A stretch of 64,000 bases of DNA. Origin: an uncultured Clostridia bacterium (lineage in GTDB: Bacteria > Bacillota > Clostridia > Lachnospirales > CAG-274). The stretch spans positions 1 to 64,000 of the forward strand of contig CANQDF010000005.1 in the NCBI GenBank assembly GCA_947591605.1. Reading direction: 5' to 3'. Position 1 is the stretch's first letter. Each line of letters starts with the position of its first letter. The position numbers and the translations under genes are program-made. Shown one piece after another: positions 9,188 to 17,380 of this stretch. The notes beneath the pieces are model-generated. The model was not told the DNA's origin and made no database searches. It worked only from the letters and a program-made list of their open reading frames with translations.

Positions 9188-9388
9188 ATGGCTTCACGAA
9201 ACAGGAAAGCTGTACCCGAGGCAAGAGCGGCACTGGACAGCTTTAAATATGAAATTGCAAATGAGATAGGCGTGCCTCTTAAGCACGGCTACAACGGTGA
9301 CCTGACATCCTACCAGAACGGTTCCGTAGGCGGTTATATGGTCAAAAAGATGATAGAGCAGCAGGAAAAGCAGATGTCGGGCAAGTAA
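9188..9388 (+). CDS. Alpha/beta-type small acid-soluble spore protein
   Basis: A 66-residue SASP. It has the family pattern PEARAALDSFKYEIANEIG, which includes the germination-protease (GPR) cleavage region, and the second conserved block YNGDLTSYQNGSVGGYMVKKMIEQQ. These proteins coat and protect spore DNA and are degraded at germination. AGGAGGG seven bases upstream fixes the start at 9188, twelve codons inside a longer frame. It is monocistronic, ending in a strong terminator. A CATACAATA sequence about 80 bp upstream is reminiscent of a forespore sigma -10 element, but I see no convincing -35. Confidence 0.95.
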   Translation: MASRNRKAVPEARAALDSFKYEIANEIGVPLKHGYNGDLTSYQNGSVGGYMVKKMIEQQEKQMSGK

Positions 9389-9397
9389 AAAAACGGC

Positions 9398-9440
9398 TGC
9401 CGCAGAATGTTTTTTTATCATTCTGCGGCAACCTTTTTCG
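9398..9440 (+). terminator. Terminator of the SASP gene
   Basis: A perfect 12-bp stem (9398-9409 with 9419-9430) encloses a T-rich 9-nt loop and is followed by ACCTTTTT. It begins 9 bp after the SASP stop codon. Confidence 0.85.
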
Positions 9441-9505
9441 GTTAAAAATATATGCTGCGGAAACCTTACATTGTTTTATCATTTTTTGAAAGGGGCAGGT
9501 TTTTA

Positions 9506-9613
9506 ATGCAGCAAAGCAAAAACAATAATTTCTATATTCCTGCAGGTAAACCAACAGACAATGAATATGCAAGTTTTGGGATCATATCCTATAAAGATTT
9601 TACAGCAATTTGA
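9506..9613 (+). CDS. Possible 35-aa peptide, unsupported
   Basis: An ATG at 9506, nine to ten bases after an AGGGGCAGG ribosome-site-like stretch, opens a 35-codon frame (begins MQQSKNNNFYIPAGKP) and overlaps the 3' end of the convergent M16 peptidase gene by 14 bp. It follows the SASP terminator and has no recognisable family or signal peptide. It may be a real microprotein or chance; I keep it only as a candidate. Confidence 0.25.
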   Translation: MQQSKNNNFYIPAGKPTDNEYASFGIISYKDFTAI

Positions 9614-12230
9614 TAATATTGCCTTTAAGAGCTGCTCCTCCTACACTTGCATATACAGCAGCATCCATATTTTCATCAATAAGCCTGCCTATCCTCCTTA
9701 CATCGTCCATACCGCATTCAAGCTGCTGCCCGATAAGCTCACGCTCCGTATCGTGATCCCTTTCAAGCAGAACCTGTGTAAGCACCCTGCTATTTACAGC
9801 ATTTTCCTTTACGGGCTTAAAAAGGCTGCACAAGCTGCCCGTTACATACCGCCTCAGTTCGTTATCCCCCATATCCGTTTCCGCAAGGTATCTGCCTGCA
9901 TTGCGAAATACCTCATAGGTCTTTTCATACCGAGGGTCACGGTAGGAATATATATACATAGTGCCGTTTCTTGTTATGCCGCAGCCTCCGCTGTAAGCAC
10001 CGCCCTCAAGCCTTATCCTGTCCCACAGGTATCCTCTCCTTAGTATCTGTGAAGCCGCCTCCATCGCACCGTCGTAATATGGCAGCTTAAGTGCAAGCGC
10101 ATTGCAGTTTACACTGCTGTTTATGCCGAAATTGCCGCCGTTCGGACACCTGTCCGCAATACAGCCTGCAGAGGGCAGTTTTTTTCCAAGCCCGATTGAC
10201 GACAAAATATTTTTTCTGTCCTCGATACTGCCGTGCAAAACGGCAATAGGCAGAGATGAGCTTATATAGCCTGCCGTTTGCTCGGCGGCGGATAATATAT
10301 CGCTTTTGCCAAGCCTGTCAAACATGGCAATGCCGTTAGCCATTTCCTCGGGCACATCACCTATGCAAAGCGCAGCCCTAGCACGCTTTACGGCATATAC
10401 ATGACCGTCGGCGGCAAACGAACGCAAAAATTTTGTCCTTTTTTCCTCGGCAAGCTGTAAAAGCTTTTCGGTATCGGCAAAATCGGTATTTTTAACAAAT
10501 CGTTCTATAAGCTCCAAACATTTTGCCGTATTTTTTCGCAAAAACGCACAGGATACTATAAGCATGGGTATGCCCTTATCCTCCTTGTTAAGGCAGTCCG
10601 CTCTTACCGTAAATCTGCCGAAATATCTGTCGGCCTCCCGTGCAAAGCAGGGGAGCATAAAAGTGGCTGCAAAGCCGTAAAAGGAGGCTGCGCCTATATC
10701 CCTGCCCTCAAGCGGATAGACCAGATCCAGATAGACTATATCGCTTTTGCCCTCGGTATAAAGGCAGCCGTCCTCAAAGCCGCAGTCAAACCATACAGGC
10801 TCGGGGCTTATGCCGTGCGGATCCTTTAACGGTATAAGCGCAAGCGCCTCCCTGCTGTCCGACATATTGCGAAAATTTTTAAGCGGCTCGCTGTATACAG
10901 GCATATCCGCCTCTGCCTCATCACGTTCACGGGCAGCGGTAAAGCCGTAAACGCCCCTGCCTATAAAATATTTTTTTATAAGTGTACCGTAATCGGCTGT
11001 ATAAGCCTTTTCAAGCATAGCCTTAAGCTTAAGAGGATCAAAGGAGTTATCCCCGTAAAGCAGACCCTTCATAAGCTCTATGCCGAAAAACAGACCAGTT
11101 GGCTTATACCCGAAATCTCTCTCCGATATATAAAATTTCAGGCTTTCGACTGCGGATATTATCCTCTCCTCGGGTATATTCCCCTCCGCAAGCTCCTTAA
11201 ATGTGTTCTCCAGTGTTTCCTTAAACGTATTGCAGTCCATGCCCTCGGCATAGATAAAAAACCTTGTTGCACGGGAGCTGTCATCATAGGAGCCGCCAAT
11301 GCCGGAAGCAAGCCCGCTGTCGACAAGCACCCTTCTCAACACTGCGTCCTTGCCGGAAAGCAGTATCTCCGAGAGTACGGACAGATAAATACACTCCTCG
11401 TATTCCTCCGCATTGCAGCAGGCAAACATAGCTCCGCTCATTCCCCTTGCCTCACTGCCTGCCGCAGTATCTGCAAATACGCTGCTGTTGTTTACCGTCA
11501 CATTACACCCCGTGAGAGCTTTTTTACCCGCCTCCTCGAGGTAAGGCGCATACAGTGCCATATAATCCTTTATATCCACGTCCCCGTAGACATACAGCAC
11601 ACATCCGCTTCCGCCGTAATGGCGCATGTAAAAATCCTTGAACTCGTCATAGGTAAGTTTTTCTATGCTGCCCGGTACGCCTCCCGAATAAAACTCATAC
11701 GGACAGCCCTTGTACAGCACCTGTCTGAGGGCATGGCAAAGCTGCTTGCTCTCGTTTGCAAAGGCTCCCTTCATCTCGTTTAAAACAACGCCGTTTATGC
11801 CTTCCTCATCCCTATAGACTCCCTCCTGCATAAATATCCCCTCGTTTTCGGTCATAAGGGGACAGAATACGGCGTCCGCATATACCCTTGCCATTTTCAT
11901 AAGCTCCTCCGAATCGGTGCTTGCAACGGGGTATACCGTTTTGTCCTCATAGGTAACGGCATTAAGATAGGTGTATATGCTGCCTCTTTCAAGCACATTG
12001 AACGGATCCTTTAAGGGATAGGCACGGGAGCCGCAAAGCACGCTGTGCTCCACAATATGGGCAATACCCTTGTCGTTTTGGGGCGGAGTTAAAAAAACGG
12101 GCATCACTACCCTGTTTTTATCGCTGTTTTTTGCAAAAACAAGCCTTGCGCCCGAGGTATGCTCATACAAAAACACCTCGGAGGCAATATCCTCGATATA
12201 TTCACTTTTTGTAAGCCTAAAACCATACAT
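9600..12230 (-). CDS. M16-family zinc metallopeptidase, presequence-protease-like
   Basis: An 876-residue M16C (PreP/Cym1-like) peptidase. The inverted zinc motif HxxEH is present as HIVEH at 58-62, with the distal metal-ligand region VVLNEMKGAF about 75 residues later. The order is N-terminal catalytic half, long linker, then an inactive C-terminal half with the GGAYSGGCGITRNG substrate-binding signature. Bacterial members degrade unstructured peptides inside a clamshell chamber. Typical members are about 970 residues, so this is somewhat short without any obvious break. No signal peptide is present, so it is cytoplasmic. It is transcribed towards the SASP gene. Confidence 0.92.
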   Translation of the reverse strand: MYGFRLTKSEYIEDIASEVFLYEHTSGARLVFAKNSDKNRVVMPVFLTPPQNDKGIAHIVEHSVLCGSRAYPLKDPFNVLERGSIYTYLNAVTYEDKTVYPVASTDSEELMKMARVYADAVFCPLMTENEGIFMQEGVYRDEEGINGVVLNEMKGAFANESKQLCHALRQVLYKGCPYEFYSGGVPGSIEKLTYDEFKDFYMRHYGGSGCVLYVYGDVDIKDYMALYAPYLEEAGKKALTGCNVTVNNSSVFADTAAGSEARGMSGAMFACCNAEEYEECIYLSVLSEILLSGKDAVLRRVLVDSGLASGIGGSYDDSSRATRFFIYAEGMDCNTFKETLENTFKELAEGNIPEERIISAVESLKFYISERDFGYKPTGLFFGIELMKGLLYGDNSFDPLKLKAMLEKAYTADYGTLIKKYFIGRGVYGFTAARERDEAEADMPVYSEPLKNFRNMSDSREALALIPLKDPHGISPEPVWFDCGFEDGCLYTEGKSDIVYLDLVYPLEGRDIGAASFYGFAATFMLPCFAREADRYFGRFTVRADCLNKEDKGIPMLIVSCAFLRKNTAKCLELIERFVKNTDFADTEKLLQLAEEKRTKFLRSFAADGHVYAVKRARAALCIGDVPEEMANGIAMFDRLGKSDILSAAEQTAGYISSSLPIAVLHGSIEDRKNILSSIGLGKKLPSAGCIADRCPNGGNFGINSSVNCNALALKLPYYDGAMEAASQILRRGYLWDRIRLEGGAYSGGCGITRNGTMYIYSYRDPRYEKTYEVFRNAGRYLAETDMGDNELRRYVTGSLCSLFKPVKENAVNSRVLTQVLLERDHDTERELIGQQLECGMDDVRRIGRLIDENMDAAVYASVGGAALKGNIIKLL

Positions 12231-12257
12231 ATTATACCTCTTTTATAACAAAGCAAA

Positions 12258-12284
12258 ATGGGGAGTTGCAAGACAACACCCCAT
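12258..12284 (-). terminator. Terminator after the GH28 gene
   Basis: A GGGG/CCCC plus GTTG/CAAC stem (12260-12268 with 12274-12282), followed on the minus strand by ATTTTG, lies 7 bp after the GH28 stop. A very similar hairpin follows the EF-G gene near 49216-49240. Confidence 0.65.
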
Positions 12285-12290
12285 CCTGTT

Positions 12291-13637
12291 TTACAGCTTG
12301 TTTATTGTAACGTTTTCCTGTATTATATTTTCCGCATTGGATATGGATATATCATTTGCGGAGGTAATATCTATATTTTTAAGATATATATCATGCACGG
12401 GCATTGCCGAAAGACCCGAAATTGAAACAGGCACTCCCGCCTTTGCACATCTTACGTTATTTATATACACGTTTCTGAACTCGGGTATCTCCTCGGGAGC
12501 TACCTCCTGTCCCTCCTTGGTATCCATATCGTAGCCCATTGTAAAAATTACGGCTTCCTTTGGTATCTCGGTCATATCTATATTGTCAACATAGATATTT
12601 TCCACCAGACCGCCCCTGCCGAGGCAGCTCTTGAACCTCAGACCCGTATCCGTGCCTATAAAGGTACAGTCGGTTATCTGTATATTGCTTACGCCTCCGC
12701 TCATTTCACTGCCAATTACAAAGCCGCCGTGACCGTGATAAACAATGCAGTTTTTAAACTCTACATACTCGCAGGGTTTACCCAGCTTTCTGCCGTCCTC
12801 GTTTTTGCCCGATTTAACGCAGAGAGCGTCATCGCCCACATCAAAAACGGAATCGTATACCTTTACATATTTGCAGGAGTCCACGTCAAGCCCGTCACCG
12901 TTCTGCGAAAACCATGGGTTCCTCACGCTGATGTTGCGTATGGTGACATTTTGGCAAAGCCATGGGTGCAGACACCATGCAGGGGAATTTTGAAACGTGG
13001 GGCCGTCCAGCAGCACTCTGCGGCAGTCCGCAAGATGTACCATAGCGGGCCTGAGAAAATCACGGTACTTTTCGCATTCCGCCTTGCTGCGGAGCAGCTC
13101 GGGGCTTGGGATAAGGGTTTTATGCCCCTCCATTGCAGCCTCGCTTGGCCACCACATCTCCTCTTTGCCCTCCATAACGACACCGCCGCCCGATACAAGG
13201 CTGTCCCACTGTCTTTGTGTAAGCTTGAACTTTTTTACGGGACGCCATGCGCCGCCGTTTCCGTCAATAACGCCCTTGCCCGTTATGGCAACATCCGTCA
13301 GCTCCTTGCCGTATACGGGCGATATGCAGCGGTATGTGAAAAAGCCCTCAAAGCTGGTGTTGATAAGCGGATAATCGTCAAAATCATCCGAAAATAGCAG
13401 CACTGCACCGTCCTCAAGATGCAGATCTATACCGCTTTTAAGCTCTATGGGGCCTGTGAGGAATATGCCTCTCGGCACCGTCACTCTGCCACCGCCCTCC
13501 GATGACAGGGTTTTTATGGCGTTGTTTACAGCCTCCGTGTTTTTTACCCTGCCGCCGCTTACTGCGCCAAAATCGCATATATTTACACTCCTGTCCGCAA
13601 TAACGGGCAGCTCCGTATCAAAATTAAGTTTTTCCAT
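12291..13637 (-). CDS. Glycoside hydrolase family 28 (intracellular exo-polygalacturonase type)
   Basis: A 448-residue right-handed beta-helix enzyme with the GH28 signature set: NGDGLD at 246-251 (catalytic Asp at 248), GDD at 268-270 (two catalytic Asp), GHG at 302-304 and RFK at 334-336. These act on alpha-1,4-linked galacturonate in pectin and related glycans. There is no signal peptide, so it likely trims short oligosaccharides after import. A GGGAGG site precedes the ATG. A TATAAT (13666-13671) lies upstream without a good -35. Specificity for rhamnogalacturonan or xylogalacturonan oligomers cannot be excluded. Confidence 0.92.
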   Translation of the reverse strand: MEKLNFDTELPVIADRSVNICDFGAVSGGRVKNTEAVNNAIKTLSSEGGGRVTVPRGIFLTGPIELKSGIDLHLEDGAVLLFSDDFDDYPLINTSFEGFFTYRCISPVYGKELTDVAITGKGVIDGNGGAWRPVKKFKLTQRQWDSLVSGGGVVMEGKEEMWWPSEAAMEGHKTLIPSPELLRSKAECEKYRDFLRPAMVHLADCRRVLLDGPTFQNSPAWCLHPWLCQNVTIRNISVRNPWFSQNGDGLDVDSCKYVKVYDSVFDVGDDALCVKSGKNEDGRKLGKPCEYVEFKNCIVYHGHGGFVIGSEMSGGVSNIQITDCTFIGTDTGLRFKSCLGRGGLVENIYVDNIDMTEIPKEAVIFTMGYDMDTKEGQEVAPEEIPEFRNVYINNVRCAKAGVPVSISGLSAMPVHDIYLKNIDITSANDISISNAENIIQENVTINKL

Positions 13638-13718
13638 AATTACCTCCCTAAGTATATTTAATTTGATTATAACTTAAATTGCCGATATAATCCACATATT
13701 TTTTAATAAATGCAAAAT

Positions 13719-15134
13719 TTATACAATACCGTTTAGCTCCAGATACAGATTTCTTGCGTAATTATCCGTCATACCGCAGATATAGTCCGTAACGAGCAGG
13801 AGCCTTAAATACAGCCTGTAATTTTCATCGGCGCCCTCGGCATAACGGCGGTAGATATATTTGTAATTTTCCGACACCATATCCATTAGCTTGGCATTTA
13901 TACCCGTCATAGAGCCCGAATCATATTCTATTGCGGCAGGCACAAATTTATTAAGCAAAAAGTCAAGCATTATGCCCTCGCTTATCTCCAGCTTTTGTAT
14001 AGGTTTTGAGAGAAACACCAGCCTGTACGCTATATCGCTGAGCGCACACGCTATAGGGTATACGGGCGCATCGGCAAGCAGCTCCCTGTTATGTGTGCCC
14101 GACATTATTGCATCGTAATTTTTTATAAAGCTGTCCGCAGCTCCGTTAAGCATAAGCAGCTGTATGTATATAAGCCAATTTTGTACGGCGTTTGCCCCTG
14201 CGGGATCCACACCCTGCTCCGAGGCGGCTTTAAGGTAATGCTCCATGCGTTTTACGGCATCCGTGCAAAACCTTTTATCTCCCGGGCAGTCACATGCCGA
14301 AATATAGCCGTTGATCTCCTTGCCCAGTGTGTATATATCTATTATGCCCTTTTTGCAGGCGTCCTCTATATCCGCCGTTTTATAAGCAATATCGTCCGCC
14401 GCCTCCAGTATGTATGTGAGCGGATACCTTTTATCCCCCGAACCCGTGGCTGCCGTTATACGCTTAAAAAGCTCCTCCTCGGCATAAAAATAGCCCATTT
14501 TTTTAAACCTTATATCACCGCAGCTTTTATCCGTCATATCCGAGGCAACGGGATATTTTATTATTGTATTAAGCAGGGCAAAGGTAAGATTCATACCGTT
14601 TGCATCCACAAGAAAATGCAGCTTGCTTAAAAGCCTGAGCGCCTGCGCATTGCCCTCAAAGCTGTAAAAATCGAACTGCATACGGCTGCTTAACAGCTCC
14701 GTTAGGCGCTTATTGCGGTATGTGAGCAGGGGCAAATTTTTCTTGAACCAATCCCTTATTGCAAACTCGCCAAAATGACCGAACGGCGGATTGCCTATGT
14801 CATGTATGAGCCCCGCACACTCCAGTATGCTGCAAATATCCTCCTTGACGCTTGGAGTTACCTCGCTGTCCGTGCCGCTGCGCATTATGCCCTCAAATAC
14901 AGTTTGCCCCAGTGATTTTGCAAAGGAGGACACCTCCAGCGAATGGGTAAGCCTTGTACGCACAAAATCGCTTTTGTCAAGCGGAAACACCTGTGTTTTA
15001 TCCTGCAAACGCCTGAATGAGGCACTGCCTATTATCCTGTGATAATCCTTTTGAAATTCACTGCGCAGATCGCTTGGGTTTACCCTGTGTACACCCCTGG
15101 CACGCTCCGAGCAGAGCAAAACCGACCATTTCAT
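13719..15134 (-). CDS. dgt: dGTP triphosphohydrolase (HD superfamily)
   Basis: A 471-residue dNTPase. The HD metal-site residues are visible: the His in RTRLTHSLEV near residue 64 and the His-Asp pair in LIHDIGNPPFGH near 111. The opening RVNPSDLRSEFQKDYHRI is the usual family start. The enzyme cleaves dGTP to deoxyguanosine and triphosphate and so tunes dNTP pools. The ATG at 15134 follows an AGAGGTG site; a GTG at 15143 overlaps that site and is unlikely. It is separated from the upstream secreted-protein operon by a strong terminator. Confidence 0.93.
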   Translation of the reverse strand: MKWSVLLCSERARGVHRVNPSDLRSEFQKDYHRIIGSASFRRLQDKTQVFPLDKSDFVRTRLTHSLEVSSFAKSLGQTVFEGIMRSGTDSEVTPSVKEDICSILECAGLIHDIGNPPFGHFGEFAIRDWFKKNLPLLTYRNKRLTELLSSRMQFDFYSFEGNAQALRLLSKLHFLVDANGMNLTFALLNTIIKYPVASDMTDKSCGDIRFKKMGYFYAEEELFKRITAATGSGDKRYPLTYILEAADDIAYKTADIEDACKKGIIDIYTLGKEINGYISACDCPGDKRFCTDAVKRMEHYLKAASEQGVDPAGANAVQNWLIYIQLLMLNGAADSFIKNYDAIMSGTHNRELLADAPVYPIACALSDIAYRLVFLSKPIQKLEISEGIMLDFLLNKFVPAAIEYDSGSMTGINAKLMDMVSENYKYIYRRYAEGADENYRLYLRLLLVTDYICGMTDNYARNLYLELNGIV

Positions 15135-15190
15135 TTGTATCACCTCTGAAATGATTATAACATATTAAGGCAAAAAATAACAGAGGCAAA

Positions 15191-15222
15191 TAAAAAAGGC
15201 TGCGGGATTTTTACCCGCAGCC
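15191..15222 (-). terminator. Terminator of the secreted-protein/peptide operon
   Basis: A perfect 9-bp GC-rich stem (15198-15206 with 15214-15222) is followed on the minus strand by six T residues. It separates the 46-aa peptide gene from dgt. Confidence 0.85.
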
Positions 15223-15282
15223 CAAGACTTTTAACCGGCAGTACCGGCAAACCATATTTAGGCACAGCCAAACATAAAAATG

Positions 15283-15423
15283 TTAAAAATCAATTGCACC
15301 AAAGCCTATGCTTTTATCAAAGCTTTCTTGCATACTACTTGTCATTAAACCGCTTTGTGTTATTACATCCTCTTGCATAAAAGAGGTAATTGTAATTTCC
15401 GGATTTGTATATTCTTTTTTCAT
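15283..15423 (-). CDS. Small peptide of the MKKEYxxPEI type (46 aa)
   Basis: A 46-residue peptide beginning MKKEYTNPEITITSF, followed by MQEDVITQSG and a Ser/Met-rich tail. It has a TAGGAGGT ribosome site and sits 17 bp after the secreted protein, before the shared terminator, so it is the last gene of that operon. Short peptides opening with Met-Lys-Lys-x-Tyr-x-x-Pro-Glu-(I/M) and an acidic Glu-Asp-Val-Ile-Thr block are common in gut Clostridia. They are usually left unannotated, and I know of no established function. There is no signal peptide and no Cys. A leader-core precursor or a small accessory protein are both possible. Confidence 0.6.
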   Translation of the reverse strand: MKKEYTNPEITITSFMQEDVITQSGLMTSSMQESFDKSIGFGAIDF

Positions 15424-15440
15424 TATATTATTACCTCCTA

Positions 15441-16898
15441 TTATTCTACAGATACTTTTATTTTCTGAATTGTTCCTACTAAATTACCGCTATAAACCGC
15501 ATCGTCTATTGCAACTGCATAAACATAATCTTCGGCACTTGCACTTTCCGAGAAGTCGGTTGCAGTATATTCTTTGTCAAATTTTACGGATGTATATACT
15601 GTATCTGTATCTATAGATGCATCTGCTGTATAGTTAAGAACTGCCTTTGTTGCAGTTTCAGCATCTGCCTTTGATATAACAGCAACTGCATAGCATTTGC
15701 CATCATACTGAACGGCTGCAACATTAGTGTTTGAAGCTGCTTTAGTACATATTGCCTTAAGTTCCGGCTTTTCAAGTTCGCCACATACTTTAACAGACTT
15801 GAACTGCATAGAAGAATCCGGAGTTGTTATTGTGTATGTTCCCGGTTCAACATCTACAATTCCATCTATTTCCACATTTTTTGTTTTCCATGAACCAACA
15901 GGGGTTCCATCTTTCATTAACTGTAATGTTCTTTCAGTACTGTTAGATGACTTTATTCCTGAAAAAATGACTTTGGCTTTAGATTTAACTGTAAATTGTA
16001 TGTTTCTGCCTACATCTTTACTTACTCGCAAATATGGGTCACTATATGTAATACCTGCATTTATAAGGAACATATCATCTGCTCCGCCAAGTATAGGTGC
16101 TACTGTATTACCTGAAGTATCTTTAATTGTTATTTTACAATTTGATAAATTCAATTCTTTTCCATTATTTAGTGCCTCATCCGAAATAAGAATAAGCTCT
16201 ACAGACGTTGTTTCATCCGTAACAGTGAATGATTCGGAGCTATAACCGTCAGCCGAAACCGTATATTCTGTTCCAATAGAAAGTGTATATGTTCCGTCTT
16301 GGCTTGCCTGTACTTCTTCACCGTCACCTGTTACTGTAATAACATCCTTTAAATCATTGCCGGATGTAAAATCGGTTACTTTTATTGTTACATCCTTTGT
16401 TTGATCAACCGGTGGCAATACCTCTATTGTTGTTATTGTAGCACCACTTGTTGTTGCTCCGTTAAGAGTCACTATCGTACTGGCAGGAATAATATCCGAC
16501 TTAGTCCTTGAATTGGCAGCGCAAGTAAGAGTATTTGAATCGCCGTATGACAATGTTGCAGCTTTATCGTTTGAAATTGTAATAGCTATACGACATTGTT
16601 CTGCAGGTGTGAGAAATTTAGCAATCTGATCTGTCGAGCTTTGCTGTTTTACTTTCAAGCCACTACCATCTACGGTACAATTATATGAAAATTGTCCATT
16701 TTCAACTATAGTTCCGCCACTGTTACTTGCTACTACACCACCGTTTTTATTCATATCGTAAGTTGTACCCATTTCCAATGGCTTTGTTGGGTCTTGCAGT
16801 TCCGGTAACGCTCCGGCAAAAGCAGCCACGCTGCTCAAAGCCACTGTTGCAGCTACTACAGCCGCAGCTGCAACAGCCTTTAAAAATGTTTTTTTCAT
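15441..16898 (-). CDS. Secreted protein of unknown function (485 aa)
   Basis: Residues 1-28 are a classic Sec signal peptide (Lys-rich start, Ala/Val-rich core, cleavage near AFA/GA). The mature protein is Thr/Ser/Asp-rich with little aromatic content. It looks like two or more beta-sandwich modules: a segment around 170-235 with DVTIKVTDF and YTLSIGTEYTVSADGY resembles a carboxypeptidase-regulatory or Ig-like fold, and one around 300-370 resembles a carbohydrate-binding or pectate-lyase-like adhesin module (YTITTPDSSMQFKSVKVCG). There is no LPXTG, dockerin, SLH or lipobox. It should be extracellular and soluble or loosely bound. It is the only clearly secreted large protein here and lies downstream of the recombinase locus. 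Confidence 0.75.
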   Translation of the reverse strand: MKKTFLKAVAAAAVVAATVALSSVAAFAGALPELQDPTKPLEMGTTYDMNKNGGVVASNSGGTIVENGQFSYNCTVDGSGLKVKQQSSTDQIAKFLTPAEQCRIAITISNDKAATLSYGDSNTLTCAANSRTKSDIIPASTIVTLNGATTSGATITTIEVLPPVDQTKDVTIKVTDFTSGNDLKDVITVTGDGEEVQASQDGTYTLSIGTEYTVSADGYSSESFTVTDETTSVELILISDEALNNGKELNLSNCKITIKDTSGNTVAPILGGADDMFLINAGITYSDPYLRVSKDVGRNIQFTVKSKAKVIFSGIKSSNSTERTLQLMKDGTPVGSWKTKNVEIDGIVDVEPGTYTITTPDSSMQFKSVKVCGELEKPELKAICTKAASNTNVAAVQYDGKCYAVAVISKADAETATKAVLNYTADASIDTDTVYTSVKFDKEYTATDFSESASAEDYVYAVAIDDAVYSGNLVGTIQKIKVSVE

Positions 16899-17174
16899 AA
16901 ATATCCTCCTTGTTTAAAAAATTACAAAATTATAATTTGCAAATTATAACCGATGTATTATACAGCCACCGATAAGCTGTATTTTCCCCCTTTCCTATAT
17001 TGTCGGTGCATATGTCCCATCTGCAGAAACGGCAGGGCAAAGCCAAGCCTTAAAAACATACACACCGCTTTATATCATGCCCCGGTATGAAAGGGGCTTG
17101 ATAACATATTTACTTTAACCGATACCTGATATTATTGCCCAAGTACCTATACACAAACGGAAATTAATGCGTAT
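16899..17174 (-). promoter_or_regulatory. Leader region of the secreted-protein gene
   Basis: This 276-bp stretch holds no gene. Read leftward toward the secreted protein it contains, in order: an 11-bp stem with a one-base bulge around GCCCC/GGGGC (near 17080-17105); a CACCGACA/TATCGGTG pairing (ends near 17009 and 16969) that competes with a TACAGC/GCTGTA pairing (near 16962-16983); and a perfect 20-bp AT-rich palindrome at 16930-16949 just before the ribosome site. TATAAT-like sequences occur (16943-16948, 16957-16962) but none has a matching -35, so control by another sigma factor, an activator or read-through is likely. I could not match it to a known riboswitch. Confidence 0.4.
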
Positions 17175-17368
17175 CGCCGCTCCCCAAGCAGTATACGGTG
17201 TTTTTCCGCAGCGCCTCTTAAGCGCAAGGAATATCACCGTGTACTGCGTACACACTGTTTACAGTGATTTTCCGCACCGCCGCTGTCCAATCAGTATACG
17301 GTGTTTTCCGCAGCGCCTCTTAAGTGCAAGGAATATCACCGTGTACTGCGTACACACTGTTTACAGTG
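17175..17368. repeat. 103-bp tandem duplication rich in short palindromes
   Basis: Copy 1 (17175-17266) and copy 2 (17278-17368) are nearly identical over about 91 bp with a period of 103 bp. Each contains CAGTATACGGTG near its start and its imperfect inverse CACCGTGTACTG further on, then GTGTAC-TGC-GTACAC and CACTGT-TT-ACAGTG. Copy 2 runs on into further related sequence (TGTACTGCATACAC). The block lies between the truncated recombinase gene and the secreted protein. The GTATAC core is shared with the 28-bp palindromic sites at 17860 and 17988. Confidence 0.75.
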
Positions 17369-17380
17369 TACTGCATACAC

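Noticed and set aside
16983..17110. Possible c-di-GMP (GEMM) riboswitch because of AGGGCAAAGCC on the plus strand
   Set aside because: The remaining conserved GEMM blocks (GGTAGC, tetraloop and receptor) are missing and the strand is opposite to the only gene nearby.
17175..17368. CRISPR-like array
   Set aside because: Only two units, 91 bp long, 103-bp period, with no spacers and no cas genes.
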